From positions 71,218 through 135,217 of the forward strand of contig JBKPDF010000008.1 of the NCBI GenBank assembly GCA_046727735.1: a stretch of DNA of 64,000 bases, given 5' to 3'. Of this stretch, positions 16,182 through 25,541 are shown piece by piece. The position numbers were made by a program, and so were the translations under genes. The notes under the pieces were generated by a model. That model searched no databases, was not told where the DNA came from, and worked only from the letters and a program-made list of their open reading frames with translations. The DNA is from AP-16 sp046727735. Its GTDB lineage: Bacteria; Pseudomonadota; Alphaproteobacteria; Rhizobiales; Xanthobacteraceae. Each line of letters opens with the position of its first letter. Within the stretch, counting starts at the first letter, position 1.

Positions 16182-16970
16182 ATGGACGAGAAGCCCGTCC
16201 TCGTCGATGTGCGCGAAGGCTATCGGGTCGTCACGCTCAACCGGCCGCAGCGCCTCAATGCCTTCAACGAAGCCATGCACGTCGCGCTGGCGGCGGCGCT
16301 CGCCGAAGCGGAGGCCGCCTCTTGCCGCGCGCTGCTGCTCACCGGCGCGGGCCGCGCGTTTTGTGCCGGCCAGGACCTCACGGATCGGCTCGCCGCCGGC
16401 GAAACGCCGCAGCTCGGCGGCGCCCTCGACAAATTCTACAATCCGCTGGTGCGCAAGCTGCGCGCCCTGCCGTTCCCGGTCGTTGCCGCGGTGAACGGCG
16501 TTGCCGCGGGGGCCGGCGCCAATGTGGCGCTCGCCTGCGACATCGTGCTCGCCGCGCGCTCCGCGAGCTTCGTGCAGGCGTTCGCGCGGATCGGGCTCGT
16601 GCCGGATTCCGGCGGCACCTGGTTTCTGCCGCGGCTCGTCGGCGTCGCGCGCGCGCGGGCGCTGGCGCTTACCGCCGAGCCGGTTTCGGCCGAGCAGGCC
16701 GAGCGCTGGGGCCTGATCTGGAAAGCCTGCGAGGACGCAGCCTTGATGGCGGAAGCCGAGAAGCTGTGCGGAAATTTCGCGCGCGGCCCGACCATCGGTT
16801 TGGCGCTGACGAAACGCGCGCTCGATGCGGCGGAGAGCAACGATCTTTCCGCGCAGCTCGACTTCGAGCGCGACCTGCAGCGCGAGGCGGGCACCACGCC
16901 GGATTTCGCCGAAGGCGTGCGCGCGTTCCTCGAGAAGCGCGCGCCGGCATTCACCGGCAGGAGGTCGTGA
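16182..16970 (+). CDS. paaG: Enoyl-CoA hydratase/isomerase family protein, PaaG-like
   Basis: A 262-residue crotonase-fold enzyme. In phenylacetate catabolism PaaG isomerises the ring epoxide of phenylacetyl-CoA to an oxepin-CoA. Oxyanion-hole segments are GRAFCAGQDLTDR (about residue 63) and NGVAAGAGANVALACD (about 105). The isomerase aspartate is in IGLVPDSGGTWFLPR (about 137). ATG 16182 is preferred over an in-frame TTG at 16167 because GGGAGG precedes it. Its stop overlaps the paaI start by one base, and paaK follows. Confidence 0.88.
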   Translation: MDEKPVLVDVREGYRVVTLNRPQRLNAFNEAMHVALAAALAEAEAASCRALLLTGAGRAFCAGQDLTDRLAAGETPQLGGALDKFYNPLVRKLRALPFPVVAAVNGVAAGAGANVALACDIVLAARSASFVQAFARIGLVPDSGGTWFLPRLVGVARARALALTAEPVSAEQAERWGLIWKACEDAALMAEAEKLCGNFARGPTIGLALTKRALDAAESNDLSAQLDFERDLQREAGTTPDFAEGVRAFLEKRAPAFTGRRS

Positions 16971-17434
16971 TGGACGCGCTCGCAATCGCACGCGCCTGCG
17001 CCGAGGCGCTGTGGGCCGATGATCGGGCGAGCCGCGCACTCGGCATGGAGCTGATCGCCGTCGAGCCGGGTCACGCCGTGCTGGCGATGAACGTGACCGA
17101 GCAGATGGTCAACGGCCACGATCTCTGCCACGGCGGGTACATCTTCGCGCTCGCGGATTCCGCCTTCGCGTTCGCGTGCAACACCTACAACCAGCGCACC
17201 GTTGCCCAGCACTGCTCGATCGCGTTCGTCGCCGCAGCGCAACGCGGCGACCGGCTGGTCGCGCGGGCAACCGAGCGCATGCGCGCGGGACGCTCCGGCA
17301 TCTATGACGTGACCGTCACGCGCGAGGAGGGATTCGTGATCGCGGAATTCCGCGGTCATTCCCGCACGATCGAAGGCGAGATCGTGCCGGGGCTGAAAGC
17401 GCGCGTCCCCGGCCTCGCCGGCGCGAAAGCATGA
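16970..17434 (+). CDS. paaI: Hotdog-fold acyl-CoA thioesterase PaaI
   Basis: A 154-residue thioesterase thought to rescue stalled CoA esters during phenylacetate breakdown. The catalytic signature NGHDLCHGGYIFALADSAFAF (the aspartate is in ALADS) is near residues 44-64. The ATG overlaps the paaG TGA by one base, so the two are translationally coupled. Confidence 0.93.
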   Translation: MDALAIARACAEALWADDRASRALGMELIAVEPGHAVLAMNVTEQMVNGHDLCHGGYIFALADSAFAFACNTYNQRTVAQHCSIAFVAAAQRGDRLVARATERMRAGRSGIYDVTVTREEGFVIAEFRGHSRTIEGEIVPGLKARVPGLAGAKA

Positions 17435-17477
17435 GGCGTGGACCGTCGCATTTGGCTCCGATCGAGCCGCAAACGAC

Positions 17478-17592
17478 TCCCTCTCCCCGCTTGCGGGGAG
17501 AGGGTTGGGGTGAGGGGCGAGGGACATGAAACAGCCCCTCACCCAGTCCTCGCTGCGCGAGGACCGACCTCTCCCGCCATGCGGGGAGAGGT
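17478..17592. repeat. Composite palindromic repeat between paaI and paaK
   Basis: Hairpins ctctccccgcttgcggggagag and cctctcccgccatgcggggagagg flank the inner pair gggtgagggg-like/cccctcaccc and a cctcgctgcgcgagg hairpin. The element ends about 40 bases before the paaK start and lies within the presumed operon. Confidence 0.85.
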
Positions 17593-17633
17593 GATGAGAG
17601 CCAGCCGTTACGCATGAGAGCTGCGCAGCGCCG

Positions 17634-18947
17634 ATGATCGACGCGTCCTATGTCCCGTTCGGGCTCGAGCCGATCGAGCAGGCCTCGCGCGACGAGATTT
17701 CATCGCTGCAGCTCGATCGTCTGCGCCGGTCGCTGCGCCACACCTACGACAACGTCGCCGCCTACCGCAAGAAATTCGATGCAGCCGGCGTGCATCCCGA
17801 CGATCTGCGCCGGCTCGAGGACCTCGCCAAATTCCCGTTCACCACCAAGCAGGATCTGCGTGAGAATTATCCGTTCGGCATGTTCGCCGTTCCGCGCGAA
17901 CGGATCGTGCGCATCCACGCTTCGTCCGGCACCACGGGGAAACCGACGGTCGTCGGCTATACGCGGCGCGACATCGACACCTGGTCGGATCTGATGGCGC
18001 GCTCGATCCGCGCCTCGGGCGGCCGGCCCGGCATGAAGGTGCACGTCGCTTACGGCTACGGGCTGTTCACCGGCGGGCTCGGCGCGCACTACGGCGCGGA
18101 GCGGCTCGGCTGCAGCGTGATCCCGGTGTCCGGCGGCATGACCGAGCGCCAGGTGCAGCTCATCCTCGATTTCGAGCCCGACATCATCATGGTGACGCCG
18201 TCCTACATGCTGGCGATCCTCGACGAGTTCCGCGCCAAGGACATCGACGCGAAGCGATGCTCGCTCGAAATCGGGATTTTCGGCGCCGAGCCGTGGACCA
18301 ACTCCATGCGGACGGAGATCGAGGATGCGTTCGGCATGGACGCGGTCGACATCTACGGGCTCTCGGAAGTGATGGGGCCGGGCGTCGCCAACGAGTGCGT
18401 CGAGACCAAGGACGGCCTGCACGTCTGGGAGGATCATTTCTATCCGGAGATCATCGATCCCGCGAGCGGCAAGGTGCTGCCCGACGGGGAGCGCGGCGAG
18501 CTGGTGTTCACCTCGCTCACCAAGGAAGGCATGCCGGTCGTGCGCTACCGCACCCGCGATCTCACGCGGCTTCTGCCCGGCACGGCGCGCACGATGCGGC
18601 GCATGGAGAAGGTAACGGGCCGCTCCGACGACATGATGATCGTGCGCGGGGTGAACGTCTTTCCGAGCCAGATCGAGGAGCAGCTGCTGCGCTGCGCGGG
18701 GCTTGCGCCCCATTACCAGATCGAGCTTCGGCGCGAGCAGCGCCTCGACGTGCTGCGCCTGCTGGTCGAGGCGCGGCTCGATCACGCCGACGAGGCCTCG
18801 CGCGCCGCGCAGGCGGCGGCGCTGGGTGCGCACATCCGCAGCAATATCGGCATTTCGGTCGAGATCGGGGTCGGCGACCCGGGCTCGATCGAGCGCTCCG
18901 CCGGCAAAGCCCGGCGCGTCGTCGACTTGCGGCCGAAAAGCTCATGA
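17634..18947 (+). CDS. paaK: Phenylacetate-CoA ligase
   Basis: A 437-residue adenylate-forming ligase that activates phenylacetate to phenylacetyl-CoA, the entry step of the paa pathway. The P-loop HASSGTTGKPTVVGYT lies at about residues 94-109. AYGYGLFTGGLGAHYGAE, the adenine-binding IYGLSEVMGPGVA and the hinge GRSDDMMIVRGVNVFPSQIEE are typical of PaaK. Length is normal. It lies downstream of paaI, with the epoxidase genes further along on the other strand. Confidence 0.95.
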   Translation: MIDASYVPFGLEPIEQASRDEISSLQLDRLRRSLRHTYDNVAAYRKKFDAAGVHPDDLRRLEDLAKFPFTTKQDLRENYPFGMFAVPRERIVRIHASSGTTGKPTVVGYTRRDIDTWSDLMARSIRASGGRPGMKVHVAYGYGLFTGGLGAHYGAERLGCSVIPVSGGMTERQVQLILDFEPDIIMVTPSYMLAILDEFRAKDIDAKRCSLEIGIFGAEPWTNSMRTEIEDAFGMDAVDIYGLSEVMGPGVANECVETKDGLHVWEDHFYPEIIDPASGKVLPDGERGELVFTSLTKEGMPVVRYRTRDLTRLLPGTARTMRRMEKVTGRSDDMMIVRGVNVFPSQIEEQLLRCAGLAPHYQIELRREQRLDVLRLLVEARLDHADEASRAAQAAALGAHIRSNIGISVEIGVGDPGSIERSAGKARRVVDLRPKSS

Positions 18948-19088
18948 TGCTGTGGCGCCGTCGGCAGCCAGAACGCTAGGGCCGCACCGGATCATGTTTC
19001 GCGCCAAGCCGTTTCTGCCCCGGCAATACCGGATTCTGCGAACACGCTGCCGAACGATGCTCAATCCGATTCGCCCACGGACTCCGTG

Positions 19089-20180
19089 ATGACCGACCAG
19101 CCGCTCACGATCCGATGCCAGGAATGCGGTCACGCCGTGAGCAGGCGGGACAAGAAATGCCCGTTGTGCGGCTCGCCGATCGAGGAGAATGCCGCGCGCG
19201 GCGGCGTGCCCTGGTCTTGGATCTTGATTCTCGCCGGCAGTGCGGCGTTCCTCGTCGCGGTTCTCGCCGTGGTACTCATTTGGCGCCCCAGCGGGACAAG
19301 CACCGCTCGCCGCGAGCCCGCGCCGCCGAGCCGATCCGTGCAGGCGGACGTATCGCGGCCCGCACCTGAGGCCACGCCGCCGCCGCAGGCGAGCTCCACG
19401 CCTGCGCAACCGAACCCGCCCCCCGCTCCGAGGGCGCCGGAAAAGCAAACGCCGCCCCGCCCAGATGTTGCGGTCGCGCCGCCACGCGTCGAGGCGCCGC
19501 CAAGCCAGCCGCCGCAAACCGCCGCAACGCCGGCTGCCCCTGCGCCCGCACCGCCAAACGCCGCACCGCCGACCGCGCCCGCACAACCCAAGGCCGCGGA
19601 CTTGCAGAACGCGGCCGCCGAACTCTTCGGCCTCGGCAAGAGGCGGCTCCAAACCGGCGCCTACGACTTGGCCATCCGGGACTTCACCGAGGCGCTGAGC
19701 CTCAGTCCGCGCTATGCGCAGGCGTTCACCGGCCGGGGCTTCGCGTATCTCTACAAGGCGGAATATGATCGCGCGATCGTGGATTTCGGCGAGGCGATCC
19801 GCCTCGAGCCCAGTTCCGATCTGTTCGCCAACCGCGCATTGGCCCATTTCAGCAAACGCGACTACGACCGGGCGATCGAGGACTACGGCGAGGCGATCCG
19901 GCTCAGCGCGACCGATGCCGAGCTCTTCAGCGACCGCGGCGCGGCCTACGCCGCCAAGGGCGATTACGCGCACGCCATTCAGGATTACGATCAAGCGCTG
20001 CGCCTGAACCCGAATTATCCCGCGGCGCTCAACAATCGCGGCTGGGCGCATTCTCAACGCGGCGAACGCGAACGCGCCATCGCCGATTATCTCAAGGCGT
20101 TGAAGCTCAAACCAGAGGAGCCGTTGCGCAAGCACATCGAGGCGGCGCTGAAATCGCTCGGCGTCGCAGCCGGCCGCTGA
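19089..20180 (+). CDS. Membrane-anchored TPR protein with N-terminal zinc ribbon
   Basis: About 363 residues. A zinc ribbon opens the protein (CQECGHAVSRRDKKCPLCG, residues 10-28). One transmembrane helix follows (WSWILILAGSAAFLVAVLAVVLIW, about 43-66), then a Pro/Ala-rich linker of about 100 residues. Four to five tetratricopeptide repeats make up the rest (YDLAIRDFTEAL, YDRAIVDFGEAI, YDRAIEDYGEAI, YAHAIQDYDQAL). The repeats suggest protein-protein binding outside the cytoplasmic membrane; no partner can be inferred. ATG 19089 directly follows a GTG at 19086. Confidence 0.8.
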   Translation: MTDQPLTIRCQECGHAVSRRDKKCPLCGSPIEENAARGGVPWSWILILAGSAAFLVAVLAVVLIWRPSGTSTARREPAPPSRSVQADVSRPAPEATPPPQASSTPAQPNPPPAPRAPEKQTPPRPDVAVAPPRVEAPPSQPPQTAATPAAPAPAPPNAAPPTAPAQPKAADLQNAAAELFGLGKRRLQTGAYDLAIRDFTEALSLSPRYAQAFTGRGFAYLYKAEYDRAIVDFGEAIRLEPSSDLFANRALAHFSKRDYDRAIEDYGEAIRLSATDAELFSDRGAAYAAKGDYAHAIQDYDQALRLNPNYPAALNNRGWAHSQRGERERAIADYLKALKLKPEEPLRKHIEAALKSLGVAAGR

Positions 20181-20410
20181 TTGCGCGATCGCTCGCAGCC
20201 TGGATGCAGTGCAACTTAATCCGGACGATGTCCAGCCGGCTTCGCCGGGTTGCGAGGCCAGACATTTGCATCTCGGCAATCAATCCGAGCAGTACGTCAG
20301 CAACCAAACTATTGCTTTCTTGCCGAGGCTCGGCATAAGGGGCGATGGTCGGCCGGTGCCTTGCAGGGTTTCCGCTTTCCGCTCGGAGCCGACCGTCAGG
20401 AGCAACGATC

Positions 20411-20695
20411 ATGAGCATCGCCGCAAGGAACATGTTTGGCGCGGTCCTGCTCACGGCAACCCTGTCGATCTTGGCTATGGCAGATTCGCAAGGTCAGCCG
20501 CTTGGCTTGTTTCAGATCGAGGGGCAGGCACAACAACACTGCCCCAATGATATCGTGGTGTGGCTCGACCTCAAGAAACGGATCTATTATCTGCCGCGGC
20601 AACGCATGTACGGCCAGGGCAGAACAGCCGTATTCGCTTGCCGCAATGAAGCGCGGCGAAATGGGTATCGCCGTTCGCTGTTGGGCTTGCGATAA
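20411..20695 (+). CDS. Small exported protein, CPND...YG...C motif
   Basis: A 94-residue protein with a signal peptide (MSIAARNMFGAVLLTATLSILAMA) and a short mature domain. The domain has CPNDIVVWLDLKKRIYYLPRQ, then YGQGRTAVFACRNEARRNGYR. The paired cysteines and YG-C spacing match a family of small uncharacterised exported proteins common in Bradyrhizobium-like bacteria. AGGAG seven to eight bases before ATG 20411 decides the start. Function unknown. Confidence 0.65.
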   Translation: MSIAARNMFGAVLLTATLSILAMADSQGQPLGLFQIEGQAQQHCPNDIVVWLDLKKRIYYLPRQRMYGQGRTAVFACRNEARRNGYRRSLLGLR

Positions 20696-20808
20696 GACTC
20701 CTGCGGTCGACCGGCATTTTTCGCATCGCTGAGGGGCGGTGTTGTACAATTCGAGTTTCACGCCTACGCTCGGGCATGATCCATTCCATTCACCGAGGAG
20801 CGACTTCT

Positions 20809-21558
20809 ATGACAGATTCATATCGTCGTCGTCGCAACACGATCGGTCTGTTGGCTTTCACGTTGTCGGCAGTGGCCCTTGCACCAAGTGCCGGGGCGCA
20901 GGAACGTCCGCCGATAGTCGAACAGATGGCCAAGACCTATGGACTCGATTCGTTCGGCCAAATCGAGAAACTCCGCTACACATGGAACCTCGAAATCTCC
21001 GGAATGAAGATTGCCAACATCTGGGAATGGGAACCCAAGACCGGCCAGATCAGCTACGAAGGCAAGGACAAAGACGGCAAACCGGTGAAGCTGACGTACC
21101 AGCGTTCACAGCTCGCCAGCCAATCCGATGCCGTGAAGAATGAAATCGATCCGGCTTTCATCAACGATCAATATTGGTTGCTGTTACCGTTGCACGTTGT
21201 CTGGGACGGCGCGAAAGTCACCGACGAGGGCATGCAGAAACTGTCGCTGGGGAAGGGTTCCGCCGAGCGAGTCGTGATGAAATATCCCTCGGAAGGCGGT
21301 TACGCGCCGGGCGACACCTGGGAACTCTATGTCGGTGCCGACCATCGGATCGAGGAGATCATCTACCACGGGGGCGGACCAGGCACGCAAAAAAGGCCCA
21401 AGATCTTGAACGTGACGTGGGCGGATCACAAGAAGGCTGGGCCTCTCCTCATCTCCACGGATCACCGCGGCACGGCGGACGACAAGCCGTTGCGAGTTTT
21501 CTTATCGGATGTGTCCGTCAAGGTGACGGGATCGGACGGCTGGATGAACGCACAATAA
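20809..21558 (+). CDS. Exported protein of unknown function
   Basis: About 249 residues. A signal peptide (TIGLLAFTLSAVALAPSAGAQ) follows a basic N-terminus. The mature part is soluble and rich in Trp, Gly and Lys. It contains ISGMKIANIWEWEPKTGQISY and HVVWDGAKVTDEG, and GGYAPGDTWELYVGADHRIEE resembles outer-membrane lipoprotein carrier-like beta sheets. GAGGAG lies before ATG 20809. No family was named with confidence. Confidence 0.65.
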   Translation: MTDSYRRRRNTIGLLAFTLSAVALAPSAGAQERPPIVEQMAKTYGLDSFGQIEKLRYTWNLEISGMKIANIWEWEPKTGQISYEGKDKDGKPVKLTYQRSQLASQSDAVKNEIDPAFINDQYWLLLPLHVVWDGAKVTDEGMQKLSLGKGSAERVVMKYPSEGGYAPGDTWELYVGADHRIEEIIYHGGGPGTQKRPKILNVTWADHKKAGPLLISTDHRGTADDKPLRVFLSDVSVKVTGSDGWMNAQ

Positions 21559-21677
21559 CAATAGAAGGGCGGCCAGCGGCGCGGCATCGCGGCCGGGATT
21601 TGCGTTCATTCCTCTGCTTGACCGCTCCGGGCCGCACGAAGAGCGCAAGCGGACTAAGCCGCGCGACTACGCCGACC

Positions 21678-22754
21678 TCACACGTGGTCGTAGTCGACCG
21701 CCACCTGCGGAGTGAGCGGGTGGGACTGGCAGGTCAACACGTAGCCGGCGGAGAGCTCCCAAGGTTCCAGCGAAAAATTGCGGTCCATGCGCACCTCGCC
21801 ACGCACGAGCTTGGCGCGGCAGGTGCAGCACATGCCGCCGCGGCAGGAATACGGCATTTCCAGGCCGTGGCGCAGTCCCGCTTCGACGATCGTCTCGCCG
21901 GGCGCCAGCGGGACGAGGTGATCGAGGCCGTTGAGGCGGATTTCGACAGTCGCCTCGGCTTTGCTCGGCGCCTCGCGCTCGGTCCGGATCGGCGGCGGCA
22001 CGGGATCGCCGTCGACCGTGAAGTGCTCGACGTGGATGCGATCGGCCGGAACCCCGAGCCGCAACAGGGTCGACCGGCTTTGCTCGATCAGATCGCCGGG
22101 TCCGCACAAGAATACATGGTCGATCGCCGCCGCCGGCAGCGCGGTTTTGAGCACAGCCGAGATTTTCTCGGCATCGATCCTGCCGTTCAGGAGCTCGATC
22201 TCCTGCCGCTCACGCGAGAGCACGTGAACAACGCTCAGCCGGTCGAGAAAGCGGTCCTTGAGCGCTTCGAGCTCGCGCTTGAAGATGATGCTCTGCGCGC
22301 TGCGGTTGCCGTAGAGGAGCACGACCCGGCTCGCGGGCTCGTGCGTCAGCACGCTGCGCACGATCGACATCACCGGCGTGATGCCCGAGCCTGCGGCAAT
22401 CGCCAGGATGTTGCGGGAAGTGTTCGATTCCGGCCGGATGCCGAACCGGCCTTGCGGCGTCATCACGTCGATCTCCTCGCCGCTCTTTGCGAATCGATTG
22501 ATCCAGTTCGAGAACAGGCCTCCACCCTGTTGTTTGACGACGATGCGCAGATCGCCCTCATCGGGCGCGCTGCAGATCGAATAGGAGCGTCGGACTTCGG
22601 CTCCGTCGAGCGTGGTTCGCAACGTGAGATGCTGGCCGGGAGCGAACCGATAGGCCTCGGCGAACTCCGGCGGCAGCGCAAATGCGATCGACACCGCGTC
22701 GGGAGTTTCCGGTCGGACATCCCGGATCTTCAGCCGATGGAACGCAACCGACAT
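21678..22754 (-). CDS. paaE: Phenylacetyl-CoA epoxidase reductase PaaE
   Basis: A 358-residue electron-transfer subunit that passes NADPH electrons to the PaaAC di-iron centre. The FAD domain has RRSYSICSAPDEG, the nucleotide domain has AAGSGITPVMSIVRSVL and CGPGDLI. The C-terminal plant-type 2Fe-2S domain has YSCRGGMCCTCRAKL with the fourth cysteine in YVLTCQSHP. Two bases separate the paaD stop from the paaE start. It is the last gene of paaABCDE. Confidence 0.96.
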   Translation of the reverse strand: MSVAFHRLKIRDVRPETPDAVSIAFALPPEFAEAYRFAPGQHLTLRTTLDGAEVRRSYSICSAPDEGDLRIVVKQQGGGLFSNWINRFAKSGEEIDVMTPQGRFGIRPESNTSRNILAIAAGSGITPVMSIVRSVLTHEPASRVVLLYGNRSAQSIIFKRELEALKDRFLDRLSVVHVLSRERQEIELLNGRIDAEKISAVLKTALPAAAIDHVFLCGPGDLIEQSRSTLLRLGVPADRIHVEHFTVDGDPVPPPIRTEREAPSKAEATVEIRLNGLDHLVPLAPGETIVEAGLRHGLEMPYSCRGGMCCTCRAKLVRGEVRMDRNFSLEPWELSAGYVLTCQSHPLTPQVAVDYDHV

Positions 22755-22756
22755 CG

Positions 22757-23263
22757 CTAAATGCACTTGAAATAATCGAACGGCTCGGCGCACGCGCTGC
22801 AGCGATAGAGCGCCTTGCACGGCGTCGATCCGAACTCGGAAATACGCGCGGTCTCCTGCGAGCCGCAGTGCGGGCAGCGCACGCGCTCTTCTCCGAACAA
22901 AGCCCGCCGTCCGGCTTTGCCGTGAGGAGGAGCGATGCCGAAGCGTTCGAGCTTGCGCTTGCCCTCTTCGCTCATCCAATCCGTGGTCCAAGCGGGAGAC
23001 AGGACGCGCGTCACTTTGGGGGAGCGAAACCCGGCCTTCTCCAATGCAAGCTCGATCTCGAGCGCGATCATGTCCATCGCCGGACAGCCCGAATAGGTCG
23101 GCGTGATGAACGCTTCGACCTTTCCACCCTTCACCTTCACGTCGCGCAACACGCCGAGGTCGGCGACTGTCAGGACCGGGATCTCCGGATCGACCACGGC
23201 GGCGGCTGCATCCCAGGCGCGGGAGCGCAGCTCGGCATCCGTTCCGGTCGTCAGCGTTGCCAC
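22757..23263 (-). CDS. paaD: Phenylacetyl-CoA epoxidase maturation protein PaaD
   Basis: A 168-residue protein. Its N-terminal MIP18/DUF59 domain (DPEIPVLTVADLGVLRDV, about residues 25-42) and C-terminal cysteine knuckles (CPHCGS and CSACAEPFDYF) are characteristic. It is thought to help build the iron-sulphur or di-iron centres of the epoxidase. The only suitable start is a GTG at 23263, four bases after the paaC stop. Confidence 0.93.
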   Translation of the reverse strand: MATLTTGTDAELRSRAWDAAAAVVDPEIPVLTVADLGVLRDVKVKGGKVEAFITPTYSGCPAMDMIALEIELALEKAGFRSPKVTRVLSPAWTTDWMSEEGKRKLERFGIAPPHGKAGRRALFGEERVRCPHCGSQETARISEFGSTPCKALYRCSACAEPFDYFKCI

Positions 23264-23267
23264 GGCA

Positions 23268-24035
23268 TCACCATCTCGCGTCCGGATAGGCGCGCTGCAG
23301 GAACTGCAGCTCGGCCAAAATATGACCGAGGTGCTCGCTGTGACGCCCCGCGCGGCCGCCGGACTGCATCCATTCGCTCTTCGGCATCCGCAAAGTCGCT
23401 TCGCTGAGGACCGGGGCGAGCGTGCGCTCCCAAATCGGCCGGATGCCCGCGCGATCGGCCGCGATGCCGGTGCCGATCAAATTCTGCTCGACCGTGTCGA
23501 TCTCGAACATCTCGCCGGTGTACGGCCAAAGCTCGTCGAGCGCGTCCTGTGCACGGCGGTGACTTTCCTCTGTTCCGTCGCCGAGCCGGATGGTCCACTC
23601 GCCGGCGTGGCGCACGTGATAGGCGAGCTCTTTTGTGCTTTTGGCCGCGATTGCCGCAAGCGTCGCGTCCCGCGAGCTCGTCAGCGCTTCGAAATAGGGA
23701 TGCGCAAAGGTGGCGTACAGCAATTGGCGCAGGATCGTCACGGCGAAGTCGCCGTTCGGCTGCTCGACGAGCAGAAGATTGCGGTATTGCCCGGCGTCGC
23801 GCCGATAGGCGAGCGCGTCCTCGTCGCGCCCCCTCCCCTCCACCTCCCCGGCATAGGCGTACAGCGCGCGCGCCTGGCCGATCAGGTCGAGTGCCATGTT
23901 GCCGAGCGCGAGATCCTCCTCGAGCACCGGCGCGTGGCCGCACCATTCCGACAAACGGTGGCCGAGCACGAGCGCATCGTCGGCAAGCCTCAGCGCATAT
24001 GTGAAGAGCGGGTTGCTGTACCCGGTCAAAGCCAT
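23268..24035 (-). CDS. paaC: Phenylacetyl-CoA epoxidase structural subunit PaaC
   Basis: A 255-residue ferritin-like subunit that pairs with PaaA but does not hold the catalytic di-iron. The helical core shows ADDALVLGHRLSEWCGHAP, LEEDLALGNMALDLIGQAR and YLLVEQPNGDFAVTI-type LLLVEQPNGDFAVTILRQ, then the AYHVRHAGEWTIRLGDGTEESH helix. ATG 24035 gives the standard start MALTGYSNPLFTY. A repeat element separates it from paaB. Confidence 0.96.
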   Translation of the reverse strand: MALTGYSNPLFTYALRLADDALVLGHRLSEWCGHAPVLEEDLALGNMALDLIGQARALYAYAGEVEGRGRDEDALAYRRDAGQYRNLLLVEQPNGDFAVTILRQLLYATFAHPYFEALTSSRDATLAAIAAKSTKELAYHVRHAGEWTIRLGDGTEESHRRAQDALDELWPYTGEMFEIDTVEQNLIGTGIAADRAGIRPIWERTLAPVLSEATLRMPKSEWMQSGGRAGRHSEHLGHILAELQFLQRAYPDARW

Positions 24036-24072
24036 GGGCGTTTTCCCTCGTCGGAGGGGAGGTTCTTTCTTC

Positions 24073-24175
24073 TCCCTCCCCGGAGGGGAGGGTCGCCGAG
24101 CGAAGCGAGGCGGGGTGGGGACTCCCCACCCGGCTCGGACCTGCGGTCCTCGCCACCCTCCCCTTCGGGGAGGGA
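24073..24175. repeat. Composite palindromic repeat between paaB and paaC
   Basis: Hairpins ccctccccggaggggaggg (left) and ccctccccttcggggaggg (right) flank cggggtgggg/ccccacccg arms, a variant of the elements at 6735 and 17478. It sits between two genes of one complex within a single transcription unit. Confidence 0.82.
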
Positions 24176-24181
24176 AAAGAG

Positions 24182-24469
24182 TTACATGTGACCGACTTCT
24201 TCCGGCACCTCGTAAAAACTCGGGTGCCGGTAGATCTTCGAGCCGGTCGGCTCGAACAGCATGTCCTCCTCGGCCGGATCCGAGGCCGTGATCGCCGCCG
24301 AAGGCACCACCCAGATCGACAGGCCTTCGCCCCGGCGCGTGTAGACGTCGCGGGCGTTCTGCAGTGCCATTGCCGCGTCGACCGCGTGCACGCTGCCGGC
24401 GTGGCGATGTGCCATGCCGTTGCGGGTGCGGATGAACACCTCCCACAACGGCCAATTCTTCTCGCTCAT
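24182..24469 (-). CDS. paaB: Phenylacetyl-CoA epoxidase subunit PaaB
   Basis: A 95-residue subunit needed for assembly and activity of the PaaABCE epoxidase. It has the family start SEKNWPLWEVFIRTRNGMAHRH-like sequence, the NARDVYTRRGEGLSIWVV segment and the C-terminal KIYRHPSFYEVPEEVGHM. The ATG at 24469 gives the normal length; an alternative start at 24484 would overlap paaA. Confidence 0.96.
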   Translation of the reverse strand: MSEKNWPLWEVFIRTRNGMAHRHAGSVHAVDAAMALQNARDVYTRRGEGLSIWVVPSAAITASDPAEEDMLFEPTGSKIYRHPSFYEVPEEVGHM

Positions 24470-24480
24470 TGCGGCCTCCG

Positions 24481-25479
24481 TCATTCCGCGGCGACCCGCA
24501 TCGCCGCTTCGCGGCTCCGGCGCTTTTCCGCGTAAGCGAGCGCGGCCTCGCGCACCCACGCGCCCTCCGCATGGGCCTTGCGCCGTACCCGCACGCGCTC
24601 GCGATTGCACGGACCGTTCCCGGCTATCACGCGCTTGAACTCGTCCCAGTCGATCTCGCCGAAGCGCCAATGCCCGCTCGCCTCGTCGAATTCGAGTTGC
24701 CGGTCGGGAATCGTGAGGCCGAGGTAATGCGCCTGGGGCACGGTCGCATCGACGAATTTCTGACGCAGCTCGTCGTTGGTGAAGCGCTTGATCTTCCAGC
24801 GCATCGAGAGATCGGTGTGCTGGCTGTCCTTGTCGGAGGGGCCGAACATCATCAGCACCGGCCACCACCAGCGATTCAGCGCATCCTGCGCCATCGCCTT
24901 CTGTTCGGGCGTGCCGCGGGCGAGCGTCAACATGATCTCGTAACCCTGACGCTGATGAAAGCTTTCCTCCTTGCAGATGCGGATCATGGCCCGCGCGTAG
25001 GGGCCGTAGCTGCAGCGACACAGCGGGATCTGATTCATGATCGCGGCGCCGTCGACGAGCCAGCCGATGACGCCGATATCCGCCCAGGAGAGCGTCGGAT
25101 AGTTGAAGATCGAGGCGTATTTCGCCTTCCCGGAGAGCAACTGCTCGACCAATTCCTCGCGGGAGATGCCGAGCGTCTCGGCGGCGGCATAGAGATAGAG
25201 TCCGTGTCCGCCCTCATCCTGAACTTTCGCCAGCAACGCTGCCTTGCGCTTGAGCGACGGCGCGCGCGTGATCCAATTGCCCTCCGGGAGCATGCCGACG
25301 ATTTCGGAATGGGCGTGCTGGGAAATCTGGCGGATCAGCGTGCGGCGATAGCCGTCCGGCATCCAGTCATTGGGTTCGATCCGCGCTTCCGCATCGACGC
25401 GCGCCTGAAAGCGCCCCTCGCGCTCGATATCAGCGCCGGGACTGTGGGTTTCGCGCGTGTTGAGGGCCTGGGTGTACAT
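24481..25479 (-). CDS. paaA: Phenylacetyl-CoA epoxidase catalytic subunit PaaA
   Basis: A 332-residue di-iron subunit that epoxidises the ring of phenylacetyl-CoA. Iron-ligand helices are recognisable: QISQHAHSEIVGMLPEGNW, LAKVQDEGGHGLYLYAAAE and CKEESFHQRQGYEI, the last with the ExxxxH-type pair. ATG 25479 (MYTQALNTRETHSPG) lies about 35 bases downstream of a good -10 box. It is the first gene of paaABCDE. Confidence 0.97.
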   Translation of the reverse strand: MYTQALNTRETHSPGADIEREGRFQARVDAEARIEPNDWMPDGYRRTLIRQISQHAHSEIVGMLPEGNWITRAPSLKRKAALLAKVQDEGGHGLYLYAAAETLGISREELVEQLLSGKAKYASIFNYPTLSWADIGVIGWLVDGAAIMNQIPLCRCSYGPYARAMIRICKEESFHQRQGYEIMLTLARGTPEQKAMAQDALNRWWWPVLMMFGPSDKDSQHTDLSMRWKIKRFTNDELRQKFVDATVPQAHYLGLTIPDRQLEFDEASGHWRFGEIDWDEFKRVIAGNGPCNRERVRVRRKAHAEGAWVREAALAYAEKRRSREAAMRVAAE

Positions 25480-25513
25480 GGCTCGGCAGCCAGGTTGCGC
25501 CGGGTACAGCTCT

Positions 25514-25541
25514 ATTATGTTACAATAATTTGTTGGGTCAA
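25514..25541 (-). promoter_or_regulatory. Promoter of the paaABCDE operon
   Basis: On the minus strand, -35 TTGACC (25541-25536), a 16-base spacer and -10 CATAAT (25519-25514) closely match the sigma-70 consensus in an otherwise GC-rich sequence. The first paaA codon is 35 bases further on. Confidence 0.65.
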